Of a stretch of DNA of 64,000 bases, positions 35,170-44,250 are shown one piece after another (position 1 is the first letter of the stretch; every line of letters begins with the position of its first letter). Made by a program: the position numbers and the translations under genes. Under the pieces are notes generated by a model. That model did no database searches. It was not told the DNA's origin and worked only from the letters and a program-made list of their open reading frames with translations. The stretch is from NCBI GenBank assembly GCA_934167965.1, contig CAKPMJ010000002.1:124001-188000 (forward strand), in the 5' to 3' direction. Origin of the DNA: an uncultured Clostridia bacterium. Its GTDB lineage: Bacteria > Bacillota > Clostridia > TANB77 > CAG-508.

Positions 35170-36418
35170 CTTTATATAAAGTGTGAGGCGAGAAGAAATG
35201 TAGCCGGCGTTAACAGAGCACGGACCGTCGTAACCACGAAAGCTAGGTGAATTGCTACCGATGTAAGAAACCTCCTCTGAGAGTACGAGAGGTAGTGAGG
35301 TCCGCCTCTAATGTCCATTCAAAACTATTTCCTAATAAATCATATATATTGTTTAATTTATCTGTTGATACTGTTCCTGTGTCTCGCGTTGTATTTTTAC
35401 TTGTTGCTGTACCATCAAAATCTTTTGGAGTTTCTGATGTTACGTCTATTCCATTTCTTTGCATCCATATCATCATTTGATCATACTGGCTTCCCCATAT
35501 CATGCTACTTCCTACTACATTTTTTAGTTTATCTTGCCCACTATATTCTTTTTCTTTTTGATATAATCCATACCATGTATTTGCACTACTACTTGCATCT
35601 GTTGCTGATGTTACTCCTGATATTGATTGGGCATTGTTTGACGAATTCAAACTTGTTTCATATCTTCCTACATAAAATCCTTTATTTCTTTCTACATATT
35701 TTATCATCTCATCAAACTCATTTTGTAATTGCGTTTTCCATTTAGTTAATATTTCTTCATCTGTTCCATTTAATCCTACTATACTTTTTAATAATCCTAT
35801 TCCCTTTGTATCATTTCCTGTTACTGCATCTCCACTTGTTGGATCTGATAAATAGTCTGGTTCTCTATAACCTGTTGAATCTGTCCATTTCATTACTCCT
35901 GCTGTTTCTGTCCAGTTATTCGCTGTATATCCACTTGAAGTAAAGTTATAAAGTTTTCCTAGTTTCTTTCCTTCTGCATTTGTTCCATACATTTTACTTA
36001 CATCTTTTACTGGTATCCAGACAAATTCACTATTATCTGGTGCTACTACTACTATTCCTTTTTTTACCTCTGTTGGTGAATCTTCTTTTATTTTAAACCC
36101 TACTGGTACTACTATAGTTTCTCCATTATCATCTTGTAATTTTGCTTTTCTTCCTTCTATAACTTTATTTTTATTGTCTTTTACCTTTCCTAAGTTTCCT
36201 GTACTTTCTTCCATTAAAATTTCTAAATCTGTTAAGTCTTCTGTTTCATTTGTTTGTGCTTGCTCTGTTTTTGTTTTAGCTTCTGCTGCTTTCTTTAATA
36301 TTCCATTTTCTCCTGATAGCATTGCGATTGCTACTCCTGCTAATATTAGTAATACTATTATTGTTATTACTAGTGCTATTAATGTTATACCTTTGCTGGT
36401 ATTTAATCTTTTTGTCAT
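35167..36418 (-). CDS. DGR-type hypervariable protein 2 (VP2), needs +1 frameshift at CGG
   Basis: Same architecture as VP1: pilin-like N-terminus (GITLIALVITIIVLLILAG) and FGE/C-type-lectin C-terminal domain; the first 350 residues are over 80% identical by eye. In frame 0 it stops at 35255 right after TLRGGFLHR. Skipping the C of CGG at 35260-35258 yields GSNSPSFRGYDGPCS and so on to RLTLYIK and the same stop as VP1. The extra base relative to VP1 may instead be the T of TTCTTAC two codons upstream, giving TTC-TAC-ATC-GGT; either way the frame is restored at CGG. Confidence 0.78.
35170..35305 (-). other. Variable region VR2
   Basis: The counterpart of VR1: flanks identical, interior changed mostly at codon positions 1-2 with third-base C/T kept; one codon longer than VR1 near the end. 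Confidence 0.8.
35258..35260 (-). other. +1 frameshift site CAT-CGG-TAG in VR2
   Basis: Frame 0 reads Arg-stop. With the C skipped, GGT-AGC-AAT opens 30 codons to TAG 35167. Confidence 0.6.
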
Positions 36419-36510
36419 ATCGTTAATCTCCTTTCATTTTTTTCTAAAGTTTTGTAATTTTTTTAATCTTATTTTTATGTTTTTATTTTTCTCTAAAAAT
36501 TTACACGTTT

Positions 36511-36539
36511 ATTATAGCATAGAGATTTTTCTTTTACAA
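36511..36539 (-). promoter_or_regulatory. Promoter of hypervariable gene 2
   Basis: TTGTAA (36539-36534), 17 bp, TATAAT (36516-36511). Unlike VP1 there is no AC-repeat leader. Confidence 0.7.
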
Positions 36540-36622
36540 TTATTTTTTCAATTTTATTTTTATGTTTTTATTTCAATATAAAAAAATAACAGTATTTAAT
36601 TTAATGTAAATACTGTTTATTT

Positions 36623-36698
<76 letters not shown>

Positions 36699-36718
36699 AA
36701 AACCTTTATATAAAAAAA

Positions 36719-36795
36719 TGGCGACCTGGAACGGGCTCGAACCGTCGACCTCCGCCGTGACAGGGCGGCATTCTAACCAACTGAACTACCAGGCC
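36719..36795 (-). tRNA. tRNA-Asp (GTC)
   Basis: GGCCTGG acceptor, anticodon GTC in the CTGTCAC loop, CCA encoded. Confidence 0.95.
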
Positions 36796-36804
36796 AAAAA
36801 TAAA

Positions 36805-36880
36805 TGGTGGTCGCTATAGGGCTCGAACCTATGACCCCCTGCTTGTAAGGCAGATGCTCTCCCAGCTGAGCTAAGCGACC
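36805..36880 (-). tRNA. tRNA-Val (TAC)
   Basis: GGTCGCT acceptor, anticodon TAC in the CTTACAA loop, CCA encoded. Confidence 0.95.
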
Positions 36881-37002
36881 ATTTCTTTCAACAGTACTTA
36901 GTATACTATCTTTTTTTTATATTGTCAATACTTTTTTTGAATATTTTTCTTTTTTTTGTAAAAACTATATAAAGACTTTTAATTTGAAAGGAATGATTTT
37001 TT

Positions 37003-37440
37003 ATGGATGAAAATAATCTAAATGTTTTAGATGAGGTAAATAAAGGCGCAACAATGGGAATGGATGCAATTGAGTTTGTTTCTAAAAAAGTAGGAGACCC
37101 TGATTTTAAAAAAACTTTAGATTTAGAATATAATAAATACAAAGATATTTCTAGACGTGCCAATAATTTATATTCAGATTATCATACAGATAAAGAAGCA
37201 CACGAAACAAGTGGAATGACTAAAGTTATGACTTGGTGGGGAGTTCAAATGAAAACTATGTCTGACCAAAGTAATTCAAATATATCAGAACTTCTTCTAA
37301 ATGGAACCAACATGGGAATTGTTGAAGGTAGACGTCTTCTTAATCAAAACCCTCATATAAATAATGATATTAAATCATTATTAAATGATTTTGTTAAGAT
37401 GCAAGAAGATAGTGTTGAAAAATTAAAAACTTATCTATAA
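37003..37440 (+). CDS. Helical-bundle protein, unknown function
   Basis: A 145-residue, mostly helical soluble protein (VLDEVNKGATMGMDAIEFV, EYNKYKDISRRANNLYSDY, then two more helices). The pattern resembles ferritin-like or DUF2383 four-helix bundles, but I do not see a full set of metal ligands. AAAGGAATG ribosome binding site. It shares a bidirectional terminator with hpf. Confidence 0.7.
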   Translation: MDENNLNVLDEVNKGATMGMDAIEFVSKKVGDPDFKKTLDLEYNKYKDISRRANNLYSDYHTDKEAHETSGMTKVMTWWGVQMKTMSDQSNSNISELLLNGTNMGIVEGRRLLNQNPHINNDIKSLLNDFVKMQEDSVEKLKTYL

Positions 37441-37487
37441 AAAAAATCTTATGGATTTATCTAAAAAATAATCCATAAGATTTTTTA
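37441..37487. terminator. Bidirectional terminator
   Basis: AAAAAATCTTATGGATT/AATCCATAAGATTTTTT between convergent genes. Confidence 0.9.
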
Positions 37488-37488
37488 T

Positions 37489-38016
37489 TTATGCTTCTGG
37501 TTCAACTAAACCATAATTTTTACCATCTTTTAATTTATAAATAACATTTACTTTATTTGTATCAACATTTATAAAAGCTAAAAAGCTATGAGTTGGTCTA
37601 CTTTGTAATTCTAATTTTGCATCTTCTGGTGTAAGTGGTTTTATTCCATAATATGATACTTTTGTAATTTCATTTGATATTTCTTTAGCTTCACTAATTG
37701 TATCATTTAAATCTTTTATAGAACCATCTCTCATCATTTTTTCTTTTTTAGTTTTGATCTTTCTAATTTGACCTTCTAATATATCAATTACTTTATCTAT
37801 TGATGCATATAAGTCTTTTTCTTCTGCTGCTGCAATATATTTTTCTCCATTAGCTTTTACAACAACTTCAGCTATTTGTTCATTTTTTTCTGATTTTACA
37901 ACTACTTCAGCTGATGATTCTTCAAAATATTTATCTATTCTTTCTAACTTTCTTTCTGCATAATCATTTATTGCATCTGTTACTTTAAAATCCTTTCCTA
38001 TTACTTGTACTTTCAT
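37489..38016 (-). CDS. hpf: Ribosome hibernation promoting factor, long form
   Basis: A 175-residue protein. The N-terminal ribosome-binding domain (KVQVIGKDFKVTDAINDYAERKLERIDKYF, then AEVVVKSEKNEQIAEVVV) blocks the A and P sites; the C-terminal domain (KPLTPEDAKLELQ, HSFLAFINVDTNKVNVIYK) dimerises 70S into 100S ribosomes. The two-domain form is standard in Firmicutes. Ribosome binding site GGAGGAAT. Confidence 0.93.
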   Translation of the reverse strand: MKVQVIGKDFKVTDAINDYAERKLERIDKYFEESSAEVVVKSEKNEQIAEVVVKANGEKYIAAAEEKDLYASIDKVIDILEGQIRKIKTKKEKMMRDGSIKDLNDTISEAKEISNEITKVSYYGIKPLTPEDAKLELQSRPTHSFLAFINVDTNKVNVIYKLKDGKNYGLVEPEA

Positions 38017-38097
38017 AATTATTCCTCCTTTTTGTCTTTATAACTTCATTATACATATAATAATTTCTTTTTGCAAGTTTTTTTGCCAAAAAGTTTA

Positions 38098-41000
38098 CTA
38101 TCCAAATAATTGCATTATTTCTTCCTTAGTAAATTTATTAATAAATGAGGTTTTTGTATCTAGCATATTGTCAATCAGTTCTGATTTTTTCTGTTGAAGC
38201 TTATAAATCTTTTCTTCAATAGAATTATCTGTAATTAATTTATATACCTGCACATTGTTTTTCTGTCCAATTCTATAAGCTCTATCTGTCGCTTGATTTT
38301 CTGCTGATTGGTTCCACCAAGGATCATAATGAATAACCATATCTGCTCCTGTTAAATTTAAACCTGTTCCACCAGCCTTTAAAGATATTAAAAATACTTT
38401 GATATCTGGATCTGTGTTAAAATTATCCACTAAATTTATTCTTTCATCAACTTTAGTGTTTCCTGTTAATTTAAAATATTTTATATCTTTGTTTTTTAAT
38501 TCTTTCTCTATAATATCAAACATTGATGTATATCCTGAGAATAGCAGTATCTTGTGTCCAGCATCTACGGCATCTTCAATTATTTCCATACATTGATTTA
38601 GCTTACTGCTTTCACCTTTATATCCTTCTATAAAAAGTCCTGGATAACAACAAATTTGTCTAAGTCTTGTAAGTGCTGCCAAAATTTTAATTTGACTTTT
38701 CTCAAATCCATTAACATTTATTTCATTTGCAACTTCTTCTTTTACCTGTGCTAAATATGACATATATATAGATTGCTGTTCTCCTTGCATTTGATTATTT
38801 AATACTGTTATTGTCTTTTCTGGAAGTTCTGTTAATACCTCTTTTTTAGTTCTTCTTAAAATAAATGGTTGTATTAACATTTTTAATTTATTAATGGCTT
38901 TTTCATCATTGTCTTTTACTATTGGTACCTCATATAAATTCTTAAATTTCTTATATGTAAATAGATATCCTGGCATTATAAAATCAAATATTGACCATAA
39001 TTCTGATAATGAATTTTCTATTGGTGTTCCTGTTAAGGCATATCTTGTATCCGCATTTAATTCTTTTATTACTTTTGCATTTTGAGTTGTACTGTTTTTT
39101 AAATATTGTGCTTCATCTGCAATTATATATCTAAAATTATATTTCTTTTCTCTATATAGCTCTATATCTCTTTTTAATAAATCATATGATGTTATAACTA
39201 TATCATAATCATCAATTCTTTTTATTATTTGCTTTCTTTCTGTAGCATTTCCTCTCACAACTTCTACTTTCAATTCTGGTGCAAATCTTTTTGCCTCATT
39301 AAGCCAATTTAAAGTAAGTGAACTTGGAGATACTACTAAAGTTGCTCTTTTTTCTTCTTTTGTATTTTGTGTATAGTCTAATATTATTGAAAGCATTTGA
39401 ATTGTTTTTCCTAATCCCATATCATCTGCAAGTATCCCTCCAAAATGATATGTATCTAGTACTTTCATCCATTTTACGCCTATTTTTTGATAATCTCTTA
39501 ATACATTTTCCATTTCTTTAGGTACTACCATGCTTTCATCAATATCATTTGTCTCCATATTATCCACAATTTGTTTAAATTCTGTGTTTTTCGATACTTT
39601 TCTATTTTTTAATAATTCATTTAAATATAAACTTCTATTTACAGGCAATTTAATTTCTTCTTTTTCTAAGTCTTTATATTCTAAATCCATTCCTGTAACT
39701 AATTTATCTAAGAATTCTATATCTTCATTTTCATCTAAATTTAAGAAAGTTCCATCTTTTAGTTTATAATACTTTTTCTTCAATTTATAATTTTCCATTA
39801 CTTCTTGAAGTTCAGCCATATCTATGTTCATTTTGCTTAAATCAATCGATAATAAGTTGTTTTCTACTTTTACACCTATTGAACCTAATCTTGGCTTTCT
39901 TATTTCTTTTGTTTTGAATTTTTCTGTTACTAAAACCTCAAATTTTTGCATATATAGCTCTATATCATTTGATAAAAATTCATATATTTTATCATTGTCT
40001 GGTAATATGAATCTTAAATTTTTCATATCTACCATAAATCCTGTCTTTCTTAAAATATTTAAATTTCTATTTTCTTGAACCATATTCCTTGTAGATTTTA
40101 TTTTTATTTTTTCTTCTAATGGGTTAAATTCCTCATCTTCATAACAAAACTTTACATCTGCTAACATATAATCATTTTCATCAAAGTCTAAAAATATTTT
40201 TGTAACTAATCTTTTAGGCTTATACTTTTCCATTTCTTCTTCATCTATATTTTTTAACCTTATACTACTTCCTACTCTTGGCATTATAGTTGAATATAGT
40301 TCTCCAAGGTCTTCTTCTCTTAAATTTAATTCTGTAGTGTAGTTTTCTCTAAGAACTGTTATTAATTTTATTGTTGTATTTACAAAGTTTTGTGTGCATT
40401 GATATATCTCATTATTTTTTAATACATATGTATAATCTTTTCCTTTAAATATATATATGTCGTACAAATCAATATTTGATTTTACTACATAATTGTTTTT
40501 TGCATTTCTTTTTAGTTCAAAATATATATCAGGATTTCCTTTTATTATTTTTAAGTTGTCTGATACCCCTTCTACATCTATTGTAACTTTTTTTTCTTTT
40601 AATATTTCCAATACTTCATCTAATACAGTTGCTCCTAATGTTATACTTGAATGGTTTAGGGTACTTCCATAATAGTTATATTTACTACTATTCTCTGCAT
40701 ATTTTAGCATTTCTGCATATCTCAATATAAAATTTAATAACTCTTGACTGTCTTCTGTGAAGTTAGATGGTTTATGTAAAAATTCTAATTTTTCGCCATA
40801 TCTATAAAAATCATTTGTAATCATTCTAGTATAAAATTCTGGTAAGTCCTTAATTTTATACATTCTCTTGTTCCCTATTTTTATCTCTAATTTTAATTTA
40901 TTATCAAATCTATCATATACAAGTTTAGGTTCTATTTTTATTTTTTTCTCTTTTGGTAATTCTTCTACCTCTTCTTCATTTATTTCTCTTAATTCTTCAT

Positions 41001-41376
41001 TATAAAATGCATTTACTATCTTATTAAAACTTCTATTTTGTGCACTTGGTTTAGTTGTTGTTCCATCCCAAAACTTGGTCTTTTCAAATTTCATTAATGT
41101 AGCAACTATGTGCTTGCATACTCCATATCTTGTTAAATAGTCTTGACATTCACAAGATGCTTCTTCTAGTTCTCCTTTTTCTACTTTTATTGTTACTTCA
41201 TATTCTTCATCTAAATGTCCTTCTATCTCTGACCTTATTTTGAAGTTATTTTCATTATCATATTGCACTTCTTTTATATTTACTCTTCCGTCTTCTATAT
41301 ATTGTTTTGCTTTAGATATTCTTGCTTCTCCTGCATCTTCATATATTTCTTGAGATAGATTTTTATTTATTTGCAT
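38098..41376 (-). CDS. SNF2-family helicase with SWIM zinc finger
   Basis: A 1092-residue protein. An N-terminal SWIM zinc finger (C75, C77, C87, H89) is followed by about 500 residues of bacterial SNF2-associated region and the SNF2 ATPase: ILADDMGLGKTIQML (Walker A), DEAQ (Walker B), LTGTPIENSLSELWSIFDF, KAGGTGLNLTGADMVIHYDPWWNQ and ATDRAYRIGQ. It probably remodels nucleoprotein or helps RNA polymerase recycling, like RapA, but the bacterial SWIM-SNF2 group is uncharacterised. Single gene. Confidence 0.92.
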   Translation of the reverse strand: MQINKNLSQEIYEDAGEARISKAKQYIEDGRVNIKEVQYDNENNFKIRSEIEGHLDEEYEVTIKVEKGELEEASCECQDYLTRYGVCKHIVATLMKFEKTKFWDGTTTKPSAQNRSFNKIVNAFYNEELREINEEEVEELPKEKKIKIEPKLVYDRFDNKLKLEIKIGNKRMYKIKDLPEFYTRMITNDFYRYGEKLEFLHKPSNFTEDSQELLNFILRYAEMLKYAENSSKYNYYGSTLNHSSITLGATVLDEVLEILKEKKVTIDVEGVSDNLKIIKGNPDIYFELKRNAKNNYVVKSNIDLYDIYIFKGKDYTYVLKNNEIYQCTQNFVNTTIKLITVLRENYTTELNLREEDLGELYSTIMPRVGSSIRLKNIDEEEMEKYKPKRLVTKIFLDFDENDYMLADVKFCYEDEEFNPLEEKIKIKSTRNMVQENRNLNILRKTGFMVDMKNLRFILPDNDKIYEFLSNDIELYMQKFEVLVTEKFKTKEIRKPRLGSIGVKVENNLLSIDLSKMNIDMAELQEVMENYKLKKKYYKLKDGTFLNLDENEDIEFLDKLVTGMDLEYKDLEKEEIKLPVNRSLYLNELLKNRKVSKNTEFKQIVDNMETNDIDESMVVPKEMENVLRDYQKIGVKWMKVLDTYHFGGILADDMGLGKTIQMLSIILDYTQNTKEEKRATLVVSPSSLTLNWLNEAKRFAPELKVEVVRGNATERKQIIKRIDDYDIVITSYDLLKRDIELYREKKYNFRYIIADEAQYLKNSTTQNAKVIKELNADTRYALTGTPIENSLSELWSIFDFIMPGYLFTYKKFKNLYEVPIVKDNDEKAINKLKMLIQPFILRRTKKEVLTELPEKTITVLNNQMQGEQQSIYMSYLAQVKEEVANEINVNGFEKSQIKILAALTRLRQICCYPGLFIEGYKGESSKLNQCMEIIEDAVDAGHKILLFSGYTSMFDIIEKELKNKDIKYFKLTGNTKVDERINLVDNFNTDPDIKVFLISLKAGGTGLNLTGADMVIHYDPWWNQSAENQATDRAYRIGQKNNVQVYKLITDNSIEEKIYKLQQKKSELIDNMLDTKTSFINKFTKEEIMQLFG

Positions 41377-41502
41377 TTTAATTTCTCCTTATATTTTTTC
41401 GAGATTTTATTATATAACAAATTTGCTTGATTTTCAAGTGTTTGGCTCAAATTTTGCATATTATATTTTTTTTTGTAAATAATACCTTAAAAGGTGATAA
41501 TT

Positions 41503-43149
41503 ATGAATTTAAAAAGTTTATATAAATATGTTCCTCCAAATGACTATGAATTTTCAATAGAGCCCAAAAATCAAATTACTTCTACTAATAACAAAGATAA
41601 GCAACAAACTGAAATATACAACTCTATTGACCAAAATATCAATTATATGAAAACAGCTTATAATGTATTAATCAATAGTGATATTATTTTAAGAGAGTTT
41701 TCGCTTACATCTAAAAATAAAATATATAAAGCATTTATATTTTATATAGATGGTATGGTAGATTCAGAATTAATAAATAATTTTGTTTTGAATCCTCTTA
41801 TGCTTAGAAATAGAAATAATACTTATGATGGAACATTAAATATAAAAAATCTAGAAACTGCTCAAAAAATCAAAGATACTAATTTAGTTGATTATATATA
41901 TGGTAACTTAGTACCACAAAATAGTATAGAAAAACAAACTCTATTTTCTGAAATTATATCTGGTATAAATTCAGGAAATTGTGCACTTTTTGTTGATACA
42001 ATAAATGTTGCTTTTGATATTGATGTAAAAGGCTTCAAACAGAGAAGTGTTGACACTCCTAGAAACGAAGTGGTTATACGTGGTCCTCAAGAAGCATTTG
42101 TGGAAAATATAAGAACAAATACGTCATTGCTTAGAAAAATTGTCAATAATGAAAATTTAATTATTGAAAATATTTCTGTTGGCGAAATCAGTCAAACTAA
42201 ATGTGCTGTATGCTACTTAAGTAATATAGCAAATGATAATTTAGTTGGAGAAGTAAAATATAGGTTAAACAATTTAGCAATTGATACATTGTTATCTACA
42301 GGTCAACTAGAACAATTAATTGCTGATGGTTCTGAATATGGTATTCCGCATCTTTTATCTACAGAAAGACCTGATAAATGTGCTAAAGCTCTAATGCAAG
42401 GTCGTGTTGTTATTCTTATAAATGGAAATCCTTATGCATCAATTGCACCTGCTGTTTTAATAGATTTTCTATCTTCACCTGAAGATACTAATTTACACCC
42501 TTTGTATACTAATTTTTTAAGATGCATTAGATTTATTGCTATGTTTATAACATTACTTTTACCTGCGCTTTATGTATCTATTACTTCCTTCCATCAAGAA
42601 CTTTTGCCTACTGAACTGCTATTTTCTATTTTAGTTACAAGAGAAAGGGTGCCATTTCCTATAATTCTTGAATTATTAACAATGGAAGTTTCTTTCGAAC
42701 TTATACGTGAAGGAGGTTTGCGAGTTCCTTCTCCAATAGGTTCTACTCTTGGAATCGTTGGTGCTTTGATTTTAGGTGAAGCTGCTGTAAATGCCAATAT
42801 TGTTAGTCCAATTCTAATTATAATAGTTGCTATTACTGGTCTTGCTTCTTTTGCAATACCTTCATTTATATTTGGATTTCATTTACGTGTATATAGATTT
42901 GCATTTACTTTACTTGGATATATTGCTGGATTTTTAGGCATTGCTATTGGTATTATTATATATACTACTTTACTTTGCAATACTAAATCTTTTGGTATTC
43001 CTTATACTGTTCCTATTTCACCATCAGGTTCTAAATTTGGATATGGATATTTAGTTAGACCTTTCTGGAAACAGGAATATAGAAATGGTTATATAGCACC
43101 TAAAAAAGAAAAATCGCAAAATAAATATAGTATGAAATGGAGAAAATAA
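41503..43149 (+). CDS. Spore germination protein, GerA family (GerAA-like)
   Basis: A 548-residue protein starting at 41503 after AAAGGTGA. A soluble N-terminal half (about 30-320) is followed by five or six helices (FIAMFITLLLPALYVSITSFH, LILGEAAVNANIVSP and others). This is the A subunit of the germinant receptor in the spore inner membrane. It begins a three-gene receptor operon; the GerB gene follows after 3 bp. Confidence 0.93.
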   Translation: MNLKSLYKYVPPNDYEFSIEPKNQITSTNNKDKQQTEIYNSIDQNINYMKTAYNVLINSDIILREFSLTSKNKIYKAFIFYIDGMVDSELINNFVLNPLMLRNRNNTYDGTLNIKNLETAQKIKDTNLVDYIYGNLVPQNSIEKQTLFSEIISGINSGNCALFVDTINVAFDIDVKGFKQRSVDTPRNEVVIRGPQEAFVENIRTNTSLLRKIVNNENLIIENISVGEISQTKCAVCYLSNIANDNLVGEVKYRLNNLAIDTLLSTGQLEQLIADGSEYGIPHLLSTERPDKCAKALMQGRVVILINGNPYASIAPAVLIDFLSSPEDTNLHPLYTNFLRCIRFIAMFITLLLPALYVSITSFHQELLPTELLFSILVTRERVPFPIILELLTMEVSFELIREGGLRVPSPIGSTLGIVGALILGEAAVNANIVSPILIIIVAITGLASFAIPSFIFGFHLRVYRFAFTLLGYIAGFLGIAIGIIIYTTLLCNTKSFGIPYTVPISPSGSKFGYGYLVRPFWKQEYRNGYIAPKKEKSQNKYSMKWRK

Positions 43150-43152
43150 TTA

Positions 43153-44250
43153 ATGGAAAAATTAACTAATAAAGAAGCTGTTTGCTTAGTTCTCACAATA
43201 ATTGCTAGTAATATTGTTTTGGTTAGTAGCCAAATAATTACTAGAACTTGTTCTTCCGCAAGTTTAATAAATTCCCTATATATAAGCTTAATAATTTTAT
43301 TTTTAATGTGGATAATTAGCATTCTATATAAAAACTTCCATGGATTAGATATATTAGATATATCAGAATTTCTTGGAGGAAAATTTTTAAAAACTATCGT
43401 TGGTATACTTTTTATGATTTATGCCTTAGCTGCAATATCTGTTTCATTAAGGAAAATTGCTGATTGTCTACAAATTATATATTACCCTTTGACCAATATT
43501 GTGTATATTGTATTATTGTTTTTATTAGCAACAGGTATTACTTGTAAATTTAAAGTCAGCTCTATTTCAAGAGCTAACTATATAATTTTGCCTATTATAC
43601 TATCAAGCGTTGTTTTAGTATTTATTGGAAATACTAAAAATTTTAACTTTGAAAATATATTTCCTATTTTAGGCTATGGCACTAAAGAAACTTTTTTAGA
43701 TGGCTTAGGTAATATGTTCGTATTTAGTGGAATGATATATTTATACTTTATATCTCCTATGCTAAAAAATCCTGATAAGTTTAAGAAAATATCATTGCTA
43801 TCTATAACCATTTCAGCAATTTTCCTGCTTTTTGCTGTATCTTGTATAATATTTATGTTTAATACAACTATAAGTAGTAGCGAACTCTTCCCATTATATA
43901 CTTCAGTAAGATATATAGAATTTGGTTCATTCTTCCAAAGACTAGATGCTACCTTTTTACTTATATGGACCATCTCATTCCTATCTTCTTTATGTATAGT
44001 TGTAAAACTATGTAGTTATATATTAACAAAAATATCTAATATTTCTAATGACCAACCTACAATTTATCCTATTTTACTTTGTATATTTAGTATAAGCATA
44101 TTAATTAAGACCAATTCTTTTTTGGAATACACTCAAAATATTATCTTTAAGATATTATTTTTTGCTATAGTTCTAGGTTTAGCCTTGCTTATATTAGTAA
44201 GTGCTAATATAAAGAAAAAAATATATTCGAAAGGAAGTAAAAATGTCTAA
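43153..44250 (+). CDS. Spore germination permease, GerB family
   Basis: A 365-residue protein with ten hydrophobic helices of the amino-acid permease (endospore germination) family; the B subunit that binds the germinant. Start ATG 4 bp after the A gene; overlaps the C gene by 8 bp. Confidence 0.92.
   Translation: MEKLTNKEAVCLVLTIIASNIVLVSSQIITRTCSSASLINSLYISLIILFLMWIISILYKNFHGLDILDISEFLGGKFLKTIVGILFMIYALAAISVSLRKIADCLQIIYYPLTNIVYIVLLFLLATGITCKFKVSSISRANYIILPIILSSVVLVFIGNTKNFNFENIFPILGYGTKETFLDGLGNMFVFSGMIYLYFISPMLKNPDKFKKISLLSITISAIFLLFAVSCIIFMFNTTISSSELFPLYTSVRYIEFGSFFQRLDATFLLIWTISFLSSLCIVVKLCSYILTKISNISNDQPTIYPILLCIFSISILIKTNSFLEYTQNIIFKILFFAIVLGLALLILVSANIKKKIYSKGSKNV

Noticed and set aside
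35167..35305. DGR template repeat in this window
   Set aside because: No third copy of the VR flanks with AAC/AAT-rich interior and no reverse transcriptase were found on either strand.
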